Shown: in pieces, positions 1 through 6,542 of the stretch
Numbering within the stretch: the stretch's first letter is position 1
Layout of the letters: every line of letters begins with the position of its first letter
Source of the DNA: Pseudomonadota bacterium
Lineage (GTDB): Bacteria > Pseudomonadota > Alphaproteobacteria > Rhizobiales > Methylopilaceae
Assembly (NCBI GenBank): GCA_023389135.1
Contig: JAEWEX010000094.1
Coordinates: 1-6,987, forward strand
Reading direction: 5' to 3'
DNA length: 6,987 nucleotides
Position numbers and translations under genes: made by a program
The notes under the pieces: model-generated
Seen by the model: only the letters and a program-made list of their open reading frames with translations
What the model was told of the DNA's origin: nothing
Databases searched by the model: none

Positions 1-837
1 CGCGTCGCCTCCGTCGACAGCGTCATCGACCCCGGCGAACTGGCGGATGCCGGCCGCGCCGTGCTGGAGCGAAACCGGGTCGGCGAGGTGACGCTCGACC
101 TGGCGCGGCCGCTGGCGGCCGACGCCCATTCCGTCAATCCCCGCCTCGGCCGCGTGGTGGTCGAGACCGGCCGGCGCATCGGCGGCGGCGGCATCGTCCT
201 GTCGGCGTCCGAAGGCGCGGCCACCCGCAGCGGCGCCACCAATGTCACCGCCGTCTCCTCCGCCGTCACGCCTGGCGAGCGTGCGCTTCGCCACGACCAC
301 AAGGGTGCGGTGGTGTGGCTCACGGGCCTGCCGGCATCCGGCAAGTCCACCATTGCGCGCGGGCTGGAGCGGGCGATCTTCGATCGCGGCGGCACCATCG
401 TTTTCCTCGACGGCGACACGCTGCGCACCGGCATCAACTCCGACCTCGGCTTCTCCGCCGAGGAGCGCACCGAGAACATCCGCCGCACCGCAGAGATCGC
501 CGCCTTCCTGGCGCGCGAGGGCCACATCGTCGCGGTGGCGTTGGTCTCGCCCGGCCGCGCGGACCGCGAGCGCGCCCGAAGCGTCGCCGGCGCATTGTTC
601 CATGAGGTCCACGTCAAGACCTCGCTCGCCATCTGCGAGGAGCGCGACCCCAAGGGGCTCTATGCCCGCGCCCGGGCCGGAGAGATTCCGGGCTTCACCG
701 GGATCGGCAGTCCGTACGAGGAGCCCGAGGCGCCGGAGCTGGCCATCGACACCGAAGGCCGGACGCTCGGCGCGGTGGTCGACCGGCTCGTGTCCTATCT
801 GGAGGACGCCGGCATCCTCGGCGACGGGCGCGGATAG
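1..837 (+). CDS. cysNC: Bifunctional sulfate adenylyltransferase subunit 1 / adenylylsulfate (APS) kinase, C-terminal part (CysN-CysC fusion, NodQ type)
   Basis: 5'-truncated: the frame is open from base 1 and ends at TAG 835-837, so 278 residues are visible and the GTPase and most of the EF-Tu-like half lie upstream. Visible residues 1 to about 65 resemble the last beta-barrel of CysN (RNRVGEVTLDLARPL, then a GGGGIV end). After a roughly 40-residue linker comes a complete APS kinase, which phosphorylates APS to PAPS with ATP in the cytoplasm. Its motifs are the P-loop GLPASGKS (residues 109-116), DGDTLRTG (137-144), ENIRR, the SPGRADR segment with S183 at the phosphoserine position of E. coli CysC, and the RDPKGLYARARAGEIPGFTG block. 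Family knowledge: with CysD the fusion makes PAPS for cysteine synthesis or sulfation; cysD is expected just upstream but cannot be seen. Oddities: Thr140 replaces the near-invariant Asn of the DGDN motif and Gly185 replaces the usual aromatic or His. The fusion call is firm; the metabolic use (assimilation or sulfation) cannot be decided here. Confidence 0.93.
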   Translation, partial: RVASVDSVIDPGELADAGRAVLERNRVGEVTLDLARPLAADAHSVNPRLGRVVVETGRRIGGGGIVLSASEGAATRSGATNVTAVSSAVTPGERALRHDHKGAVVWLTGLPASGKSTIARGLERAIFDRGGTIVFLDGDTLRTGINSDLGFSAEERTENIRRTAEIAAFLAREGHIVAVALVSPGRADRERARSVAGALFHEVHVKTSLAICEERDPKGLYARARAGEIPGFTGIGSPYEEPEAPELAIDTEGRTLGAVVDRLVSYLEDAGILGDGRG

Positions 838-973
838 GTCCCGTCGGCGATTGCGCCGCCCATCCATCCGTTGACCCCGTGGCCGGTTCGCGCCAAGGTC
901 GCCGCGACCTCGCGGGCGGGTGGAGAGCGGCCGCCGCGCGGTCGCGTGTTCAGCTTCAGGCGACAGACAAGAC

Positions 974-3607
974 GTGACCAGGACGAGTGAGCGCTACAAC
1001 GCGGGCGAGGCCGAGCCGCGCTGGCAGGCCGAATGGGACCGCCGCGGCATCTTCACCACGGCCAACGACGACCCGCGGCCGAAATATTACGTGCTCGAGA
1101 TGTTTCCCTATCCCTCGGGGCGCATCCACATGGGCCATGTGCGCAACTACGCCATGGGCGACGTGGTGGCGCGCTACAAGCGCGCCCGCGGCTTCAACGT
1201 CCTGCACCCCATGGGCTGGGACGCCTTCGGCCTGCCGGCGGAGAATGCGGCCATGGCCAACAAGGTCCATCCCAAGGGCTGGACCTACGACAACATCGCC
1301 ACCATGCGCGGCCAGCTTCAGTCCATGGGGCTGTCCATCGACTGGACGCGCGAGATCGCGACCTGCGACCCGAGCTACTACCGTCACCAGCAGAAGCTGT
1401 TCGTGGACTTCATGAAGGCGGGCCTCGTGGACCGCAAGAAATCCCGGGTCAACTGGGACCCTGTCGACCACACGGTGCTCGCCAACGAGCAGGTCATCGA
1501 CGGGCGCGGCTGGCGCTCCGGCGCACCGGTCGAGCAGCGCGAGCTGACCCAGTGGTTCCTCAGGATCACGAAGTTCTCCGACGAGCTGATCGACGCGCTG
1601 GACGGCCTCGACCGCTGGCCTGAGAAGGTGCGCACCATGCAGCGCAACTGGATCGGCCGCTCGGAGGGCATGCTGGTGCGCTTCGCGCTGGAGGGCGGGC
1701 CCGCCGGCCATCCGGAGCTGGAGATCTACACCACGCGGCCCGACACCCTGTTCGGCGCGTCCTTCATGGCGGTGTCGCCCGATCATCCGCTGGCGCTGGC
1801 CGCCGCAGCGGACAACGAGGCGCTCGCAGCCTTCGCCGAGGAGTGCCGCCGGCTCGGAACCAGCGTCGCCGCGCTGGAGACCGCGGAGAAGCAGGGATTC
1901 GACACCGGCATCCGCGCCGTCCATCCGCTGGACGCCGCGCGCACGGTCCCGGTCTACGTGGCGAACTTCGTGCTCATGGACTATGGCACCGGCGCTATCT
2001 TCGGCTGCCCGGCCCACGACCAGCGCGACCTGGACTTCGCCCGCAAATACGGGCTGCCGGTGACCCCCGTGGTGCTGCCGGAAGGGGCCGACCGGGCCGC
2101 CTTCGCGGTGGGCGGCACGGCCCATGACGGCGACGGGCGCATGATCAATTCCGGCTTCATGGACGGCATGACGGTGCCGCAGGCCGCGCAGGCCGTGGCC
2201 GCCAGGCTGGAGGGCCAGACGCTCGGCAGCCGGCCGCAGGGCGAGCGGCGGGTGAACTACCGGCTGCGCGACTGGGGCATCTCGCGCCAGCGCTACTGGG
2301 GCTGCCCGATCCCCGTGATCCATTGCGAGGCCTGCGGCGCGGTGCCCGTGCCCGACGACCAGCTTCCCGTGCTGCTGCCGGAGGACGCCACCTTCGACCG
2401 GCCCGGCAACCCGCTTGAGCACCACCCGACCTGGAAGAACGCCGCCTGCCCGTCCTGCGGGGCGCCCGCGCGGCGCGAGACCGACACCATGGACACCTTC
2501 GTGGATTCGTCCTGGTACTTCGCCCGCTTCACCGCGCCCGACGCCGACACGCCCACCGTGCGCGCCGCGGTCGACGGCTGGCTTCCGGTCGATCAGTATA
2601 TCGGCGGCATCGAGCACGCGGTGCTCCACCTGCTCTATTCCCGCTTCTTCACCCGCGCCATGAAGGCGACCGGTCATGCCGGGCTGGACGAGCCCTTCGC
2701 GGGCCTGTTCACGCAGGGGATGGTGGTCCACGAGACCTATCGCAGCGCCGACGGCCAGTGGCTGTCGCCCGCCGAGGTCGCGGTCACCGAGGAGGGCGGG
2801 GCGCGCCGGGCGACGGCCATCGCGACCGGCGCGGCCGTGGAGGTCGGCGCCATCGAGAAGATGTCGAAGTCCCGGAAGAACACGGTGGACCCGACCGACA
2901 TCATCGCCGGCTACGGCGCCGATACCGCGCGCTGGTTCATGCTGTCCGACAGCCCGCCCGAGCGCGACGTGATCTGGACCGAGGCCGGCGTAGAGGGCGC
3001 TGCTCGCTTCGTCCAGCGGGTCTGGCGTCTCGTCGGCGAGGTCGACCGACGCGCGGGCGAGGTTCCGGCAGCGGCCGCCATGCCCGGCGCGATCTCCGCC
3101 GAGGCGACCGAACTGCGCCGCGCGACGCATCGCACCGTGCAGGCTGTGGGCGAGCAGATCGAGGCGCTGCGCTTCAACGTCGCCGTGGCCCGCATCTACG
3201 AGCTGGTCAATGCCGCCGCCGCCGCGGTCCCGGCGCTGGACGCCGCCGCGCCGCCCGCTGGGCTCGCCTGGGCCATGCGCGAGGCGGTGGAGGCGCTGGT
3301 GAGGCTCGTCAGCCCCATGATGCCCCATCTCGCCGAGGAGTGCTGGTCTGCGCTCGGCCATGCGACCCTCGTGTCGCAGGAGCCGTGGCCGCAGGTCGAT
3401 CCGGCGCTGCTGGTGTCCGACACCATCACGCTGCCGGTCCAGGTCAACGGCAAGCGGCGCGACGAGATCGTCGTGGCCGTCGACGCCGACGCCGCCTTCA
3501 TCGAGGCGGCGGTGCTCAAGCTCGATTCCGTCGCACGCGCGCTGGGAGACCGTCCTGCGCGCAAGGTCATCGTCGTGCCCCAGAGGATCGTCAATGTGGT
3601 GGGATAG
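974..3607 (+). CDS. leuS: Leucyl-tRNA synthetase
   Basis: Class I aminoacyl-tRNA synthetase that charges tRNA-Leu in the cytoplasm and edits misacylated products. With the GTG start at 974 it has 877 residues, close to the family length (about 860 in E. coli). In order: the HIGH-type motif HMGH (52-55) within a near-canonical stretch; the CP1 editing domain with the threonine-rich TTRPDT (253-258) and the editing Asp in GCPAHD (D349, equivalent to E. coli D345); a zinc-type module with two CxxC pairs (C451/C454, C492/C495); the leucine-specific insertion; KMSKS (629-633); an anticodon-binding helical domain; and the C-terminal VNGKRRDEI domain. Active-site and editing residues look intact. 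Start choice: the frame is open to a GTG at 920, but those 18 extra residues ([13 protein letters not shown]...) resemble nothing in the family, whereas 974 gives the usual short [16 protein letters not shown] start. Neither start has a strong Shine-Dalgarno; AGG at 958-960 is 13 nt from 974. lptE begins 7 nt after the stop, suggesting co-transcription. Confidence 0.98.
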   Translation: MTRTSERYNAGEAEPRWQAEWDRRGIFTTANDDPRPKYYVLEMFPYPSGRIHMGHVRNYAMGDVVARYKRARGFNVLHPMGWDAFGLPAENAAMANKVHPKGWTYDNIATMRGQLQSMGLSIDWTREIATCDPSYYRHQQKLFVDFMKAGLVDRKKSRVNWDPVDHTVLANEQVIDGRGWRSGAPVEQRELTQWFLRITKFSDELIDALDGLDRWPEKVRTMQRNWIGRSEGMLVRFALEGGPAGHPELEIYTTRPDTLFGASFMAVSPDHPLALAAAADNEALAAFAEECRRLGTSVAALETAEKQGFDTGIRAVHPLDAARTVPVYVANFVLMDYGTGAIFGCPAHDQRDLDFARKYGLPVTPVVLPEGADRAAFAVGGTAHDGDGRMINSGFMDGMTVPQAAQAVAARLEGQTLGSRPQGERRVNYRLRDWGISRQRYWGCPIPVIHCEACGAVPVPDDQLPVLLPEDATFDRPGNPLEHHPTWKNAACPSCGAPARRETDTMDTFVDSSWYFARFTAPDADTPTVRAAVDGWLPVDQYIGGIEHAVLHLLYSRFFTRAMKATGHAGLDEPFAGLFTQGMVVHETYRSADGQWLSPAEVAVTEEGGARRATAIATGAAVEVGAIEKMSKSRKNTVDPTDIIAGYGADTARWFMLSDSPPERDVIWTEAGVEGAARFVQRVWRLVGEVDRRAGEVPAAAAMPGAISAEATELRRATHRTVQAVGEQIEALRFNVAVARIYELVNAAAAAVPALDAAAPPAGLAWAMREAVEALVRLVSPMMPHLAEECWSALGHATLVSQEPWPQVDPALLVSDTITLPVQVNGKRRDEIVVAVDADAAFIEAAVLKLDSVARALGDRPARKVIVVPQRIVNVVG

Positions 3608-3610
3608 GAA
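3606..3610 (+). promoter_or_regulatory. Ribosome binding site of lptE, overlapping the leuS stop
   Basis: AGGAA lies 4 nt before the lptE ATG (3615). Its first two bases are the last two bases of the leuS TAG stop, so ribosomes finishing leuS are placed to start lptE. This supports the ATG at 3615 and translational coupling of the pair. Confidence 0.7.
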
Positions 3611-3614
3611 CCTG

Positions 3615-4130
3615 ATGCGGCGCTTCGCCGTCCTCGCCGCCGTGGCGCTGGCGGCCGGCGGCTGCTTCCAGCCGCTCTACGCCGACCGCGCCCCCGGCGG
3701 CGGCTTCACGGGCACCAGCTCGGTCCGCGACGCCATGGCCGGCATCGACATCGCCTCCGCCGACGACCGGCTGGAGCTGGAGGTCCGCAACGCCCTGATC
3801 TACCGGCTGACCGGTGGCGGCGGCATGTCGGCGCCGACTCACAAGCTCGAGTTCCAGCTCACCCGCTCGGTGCAGTCCGCGGTGGTCGATCGCTTCACCA
3901 GCCGGCCGGAGACCGAGACGCTCACGCTCAATGCCGCCTATGTCCTGCGCCAGACCGGCATTGCCGAGCCGGTGCTGCGCGGGCGGGTGTTCGGCTCGGC
4001 GAGCTACGACCGCACCCGGCAGCGCTATGCCAGCGTCCGCGCCCAGCGCGATGCCGAGGACCGCGCCGCCGGCGTGATCGCCGAGCAGATGGCGGTGCAG
4101 ATCGCGGCGCATTTCGCCAAGCAGCGCTGA
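3615..4130 (+). CDS. lptE: LPS-assembly lipoprotein LptE
   Basis: Predicted 171-residue outer-membrane lipoprotein. In the known Lpt system, LptE plugs the LptD beta-barrel and helps place lipopolysaccharide in the outer leaflet. Visible: a short positive N-terminus (MRR), a hydrophobic stretch (residues 4-14), and a likely lipidated Cys17 followed by FQPLYAD, which matches the CxxPLY start typical of mature LptE. The rest alternates polar and hydrophobic residues with no membrane segment, as expected for the small alpha/beta LptE fold, and ends in an Ala/Gln-rich helix (AEQMAVQIAAHFAKQR). Overall sequence conservation in this family is low, so the call rests on the N-terminal motif, the size and the position between leuS and holA, an arrangement shared by many proteobacteria. 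The lipobox is atypical: Ala-Gly-Gly precedes Cys, without the usual Leu at -3. It follows leuS by 7 nt and precedes holA by 8 nt. Confidence 0.9.
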   Translation: MRRFAVLAAVALAAGGCFQPLYADRAPGGGFTGTSSVRDAMAGIDIASADDRLELEVRNALIYRLTGGGGMSAPTHKLEFQLTRSVQSAVVDRFTSRPETETLTLNAAYVLRQTGIAEPVLRGRVFGSASYDRTRQRYASVRAQRDAEDRAAGVIAEQMAVQIAAHFAKQR

Positions 4131-4138
4131 CCGCGCGC

Positions 4139-5164
4139 ATGGTCGCCATCAAGGCCGCCGGGGTCGAGGCTTTCGTCGCCAGGCCCGACCCGGCCGTCGT
4201 CTGCATCCTGGTCTACGGTCCCGACCAGGGGCTGGTGGTCGAGCACGCCGCGACGCTTGCCCGCGCCGGCCTCGACGATCCAAACGATCCTTTCGCCATG
4301 GTGGAGCTCGATGGCGACGCGGTGGCGTCCGATCCGGGCCGCCTGGTCGACGAGGCGCTGACCTCTCCGCTGTTCGGCGGCCGGCGCTCGGTGCGGGTGC
4401 GGCTCGGCTCGCGCTCCATCGCGCCGGCTGTGGAGGCGCTGCTGGCGGGCCCGCCGCCGGTCGCCCGCGTTGTGATCGAGGGCGGCGACCTCAAGAAGGG
4501 GGCCCCGGTGCGGGCGCTGTGCGAGAAGAACCCGCGCGCCGCGGCGCTGCCCTGCTACGGCGACAACGCCGCGGCCCTGGCGAAGCTGATCGACGTCGAG
4601 CTTGCCGCAGCCGGTCTGACCATGGCGCCCGACGCGCGCAGACTGCTGACCGCCGCGCTCGGCGCCGACCGCATGGCCAGCCGCAGCGAGGTGGAGAAGC
4701 TGTGCCTGTATGCCGCCGGGCGCGGCGAGATCACGGCCGAGGACGTGGCGGCCGTGGTCGTCGACACCGGCGAGGATGCCTTCGACGTGGTGGTGGATGC
4801 GGCCTTTGGTGGCGATCCGGCCGCCGTCGACCGGGCGCTGACCGGGCTCGCGGCGGCGGGCACGCCCGTGGGCGTGGCGCTCGGCGCCGCGCTCCGGCAC
4901 GCCGTGCAGCTGCACCGCCTGCGGCTGGAACTGGACGCAGGGGAGCGTGCGGCGACCGTTGTCGACCGCGGCTGGCCGGGCCTGCATTTCAGCCGCAAGC
5001 AGGCGGTGCAGGCGGCGCTTGGCCGGTGGCGGGCCGAGCGGCTTGCGGCAATGCTCGAACGGCTGTCGGACGCGGTGAAGGACAGCCGCGCCTCCGGGGC
5101 GCTGGGCGACACCATCGCCCAGCGGACGCTGGCCGCGATCGCGGCCGAGGCGCGCGGACGCTGA
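4139..5164 (+). CDS. holA: DNA polymerase III subunit delta (clamp loader)
   Basis: 341-residue delta subunit of the clamp-loader complex, which opens the beta sliding clamp during chromosome replication (E. coli HolA is 343 residues). The N-terminus, with AGVEAFVARPDPAV followed by ILVYGPDQGLV (23-33), is the alphaproteobacterial form. The segment stands where a P-loop would be, but as expected for delta there is no GxxxxGKT motif. The second conserved block, DRMASRSEVEKLCLYAAG (177-194, SRSEVEKL at 181-188), belongs to the region that packs the AAA+ lid. The C-terminal part (about 215-341) is helical with HFSRKQAVQAALGRW, typical of the delta collar domain. The ATG at 4139 starts 8 nt after the lptE stop; no clear Shine-Dalgarno precedes it, so translational coupling to lptE is likely. 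It is the last gene of the rightward unit and ends 60 bp before the convergent rplS. Confidence 0.95.
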   Translation: MVAIKAAGVEAFVARPDPAVVCILVYGPDQGLVVEHAATLARAGLDDPNDPFAMVELDGDAVASDPGRLVDEALTSPLFGGRRSVRVRLGSRSIAPAVEALLAGPPPVARVVIEGGDLKKGAPVRALCEKNPRAAALPCYGDNAAALAKLIDVELAAAGLTMAPDARRLLTAALGADRMASRSEVEKLCLYAAGRGEITAEDVAAVVVDTGEDAFDVVVDAAFGGDPAAVDRALTGLAAAGTPVGVALGAALRHAVQLHRLRLELDAGERAATVVDRGWPGLHFSRKQAVQAALGRWRAERLAAMLERLSDAVKDSRASGALGDTIAQRTLAAIAAEARGR

Positions 5165-5173
5165 ACTCAAACG

Positions 5174-5196
5174 AAAAAGCCCCGGTCTCCCGGGGC
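5174..5196 (-). terminator. Rho-independent terminator of the rimM-trmD-rplS operon
   Basis: A perfect 7-bp GC stem (GCCCCGG 5179-5185 pairing with CCGGGGC 5190-5196) closes a 4-nt loop (5186-5189). On the minus strand the stem is followed directly by TTTTT (complement of 5174-5178), making a textbook intrinsic terminator 28 nt after the rplS stop. On the plus strand the same hairpin is followed by CCAATCGC with no T-run, so it should work mainly for the leftward operon. Whether the hairpin also slows polymerase leaving holA cannot be told from sequence. Confidence 0.9.
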
Positions 5197-5224
5197 CCAA
5201 TCGCTTCGAAGCCTGTCGCCTGCC

Positions 5225-5626
5225 CTATTCGGCGGCGGTCGCCTCGGTGGTCTTGATGCCGCGGTTGCGGTCGACCTTCTCGGCGATGCGGGCGGACTTG
5301 CCGCGACGCTCGCGCAGGTAATAGAGCTTGGCGCGGCGGACCTGGCCGCGGCGCAGAACCTTGATGGAATCGATCATGGGCGAATAGACCGGGAACACCC
5401 GCTCCACGCCCTCGCCATAGGAGATCTTGCGGACGGTGAAGCTCTCCTGGAAGCCCCCGCCCGAGCGCGCGATCACCACGCCCTCATAGGCCTGGACGCG
5501 CGAGCGCTCGCCTTCCTTGACCTTCACATTGACCTGCACGGTGTCGCCGGGAGCGAACTCCGGCACCGCGCGGACCGCCGCGATTGCGTCGGCCTGCTCT
5601 TTCTCGAGCTGCTGGATGATGTTCAT
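5225..5626 (-). CDS. rplS: 50S ribosomal protein L19
   Basis: 133-residue ribosomal protein that lies at the 30S-50S interface (family knowledge). The sequence is a near-consensus match: [11 protein letters not shown] start, [16 protein letters not shown] (24-39), [13 protein letters not shown] (47-59), then the signature [17 protein letters not shown] (67-83) and [16 protein letters not shown] (92-107), GKSARI (109-114). The C-terminal tail after about residue 118 ([15 protein letters not shown]) is variable in the family. Start choice: the frame is open upstream to an ATG at 5674, but that adds 16 unrelated residues, while the ATG at 5626 gives the canonical N-terminus and has a good Shine-Dalgarno. 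It is the last gene of the leftward operon, 78 nt after trmD, and is followed by an intrinsic terminator. Confidence 0.98.
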   Translation of the reverse strand: MNIIQQLEKEQADAIAAVRAVPEFAPGDTVQVNVKVKEGERSRVQAYEGVVIARSGGGFQESFTVRKISYGEGVERVFPVYSPMIDSIKVLRRGQVRRAKLYYLRERRGKSARIAEKVDRNRGIKTTEATAAE

Positions 5627-5633
5627 GACAGTC

Positions 5634-5638
5634 TCTCC
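5634..5638 (-). promoter_or_regulatory. Ribosome binding site of rplS
   Basis: On the minus strand GGAGA lies 7 nt before the ATG at 5626, ideal spacing. No comparable site precedes the alternative upstream ATG at 5674, so this decides the rplS start. Confidence 0.75.
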
Positions 5639-5644
5639 GTCGCC

Positions 5645-5663
5645 GCGCCCGGGCGGGGGGCGC
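5645..5663 (-). other. GC-rich stem-loop between trmD and rplS
   Basis: GCGCCC (5645-5650) pairs with GGGCGC (5658-5663) around a 7-nt loop in the trmD-rplS gap, ending 6 nt before the rplS Shine-Dalgarno. No T-run follows, so it is not an intrinsic terminator. It could affect rplS translation or protect the mRNA from decay; in DNA this GC-rich, a stem of this size may also arise by chance. Confidence 0.35.
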
Positions 5664-5704
5664 CGAATGTCCACGTGAGTGGGGATCGTTGAAGTCGCGG
5701 TGCT

Positions 5705-6436
5705 TTACTCGATCCCGCGGGCTTTGTCGATGCCGCGTGACACGGATGCGACGAATTTCGCCCACAGGTCCGGCCGGCGGGCGCGGGTCGTGGCCATGGC
5801 CTGCATCCGCCGCCAGCGCGATATGGTCTTGTGGTCCCCGGACGTCAGGACGTCGGGCACGCTCGCGCCCTCCCAGACGGCGGGGCGGGTGTAGTGCGGA
5901 TATTCCAGCAGCCCGGCCTCGAAGCTCTCCTCGTCGCCGGACCGATCGCCGCCCATGACGCCGGGCAGCAGGCGGATGCAGGCGTCCAGAACGAGCAGCG
6001 CCGCCGGCTCGCCACCCGACAGCACAGCGTCGCCTACCGAAACCTCTTCCAGGCCGCGGGCGGCGACCAGCCGCTCATCCACGCCCTCGAACCGTCCGCA
6101 CAGCACCACGACGCCCGGACCCGCAGCGAGCGCGTGCACACGGCGCTGCGACAGCGGCGTCCCGCGCGGCGTCATCAGCAGGCGCGGGCGCGGATCGCCC
6201 GCCGGAGCCGCGGCGTCGAGCGCCGCTGCCAGCACGTCGGCCCGCAACACCATGCCGGGTCCGCCGCCGAAGGGTGCGTCGTCGACGGCGCGGTGGCGGC
6301 CGATGCCGTGGGCCCGGATGTCGTGCGCCTCCAGCGACCAGTCGCCGCGCGCGAGAGCGTCGCCGGCCAGAGACTGACCCAGAGGGCCTGGAAACATGCC
6401 CGGAAAGAGCGTGAGGACCGTGGCGCGGAAGGTCAT
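5705..6436 (-). CDS. trmD: tRNA (guanine-N1-)-methyltransferase TrmD
   Basis: 243-residue SPOUT-class enzyme that uses S-adenosylmethionine to make m1G37 in tRNAs reading CNN and some other codons, which prevents +1 frameshifting; works as a homodimer (family knowledge). Visible motifs: the N-terminal [11 protein letters not shown] (7-17), [13 protein letters not shown] (52-64), the knot and SAM-binding elements [12 protein letters not shown] (112-123) and [13 protein letters not shown] (133-145), [12 protein letters not shown] (151-162) with R155 at the place of catalytic Arg154, [15 protein letters not shown] (176-190), and [18 protein letters not shown] (193-210). Length matches the family (about 240-255). 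The equivalent of catalytic Asp169 appears to be Glu170 in DEESF. Start: ATG 6436 gives the consensus N-terminus; the frame stays open far upstream but only through bases that encode rimM in another frame. A weak GGGGCGAG precedes the start. It lies 106 nt after rimM and 78 nt before rplS, the usual gene order. Confidence 0.97.
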   Translation of the reverse strand: MTFRATVLTLFPGMFPGPLGQSLAGDALARGDWSLEAHDIRAHGIGRHRAVDDAPFGGGPGMVLRADVLAAALDAAAPAGDPRPRLLMTPRGTPLSQRRVHALAAGPGVVVLCGRFEGVDERLVAARGLEEVSVGDAVLSGGEPAALLVLDACIRLLPGVMGGDRSGDEESFEAGLLEYPHYTRPAVWEGASVPDVLTSGDHKTISRWRRMQAMATTRARRPDLWAKFVASVSRGIDKARGIE

Positions 6437-6542
6437 GTCGCTCGCCCCGTCACGATCGGATGAAAGCCGGCGCCGCTGCGCAGGGCCGGTCTTTCTTTCG
6501 CATGGTGGGAGCGCTTTTCGCCCATGTCCGGTGTCGGCGAGC

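Noticed and set aside
822..846. Inverted repeat spanning the cysN/C stop (CGACGGG with CCCGTCG, 11-nt loop) as a terminator
   Set aside because: No T-run follows, and a 7-bp GC stem is easily found by chance in this base composition.
871..899. Possible sigma-70-type promoter before leuS (TTGACC at 871-876)
   Set aside because: The -35-like hexamer is good, but at 17-nt spacing the -10 position reads CAAGGT, only two of six matches to consensus. Not enough to call.
956..3361. An uninterrupted 801-codon minus-strand frame opposite leuS
   Set aside because: leuS is a clear, near-consensus gene. Long antisense frames are expected opposite GC-rich coding sequence because G/C third positions suppress stop codons, and the translation (rich in H, R, G, A) has no recognisable domain.
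2758..3615. A 285-codon plus-strand frame overlapping the 3' half of leuS
   Set aside because: Arg/Gly-rich translation in another frame of a well-conserved gene, with no recognisable domain.
4025..5200. A 391-codon minus-strand frame opposite holA, and another of 173 codons (3591-4112) opposite lptE
   Set aside because: Shadows of holA and lptE for the same codon-bias reason; low-complexity Arg/Ala/Gly translations, no family motifs, and the first runs through the rplS terminator.
6466..6500. Short stem (CCGGC 6467-6471 with GCCGG 6485-6489) followed by TCTTTCTTTC, resembling a plus-strand terminator
   Set aside because: There is no plus-strand gene for it to end, the stem is only 5 bp with a 13-nt loop, and the T-run is interrupted. 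On the minus strand it lies inside the rimM-trmD operon, where a terminator is not expected.
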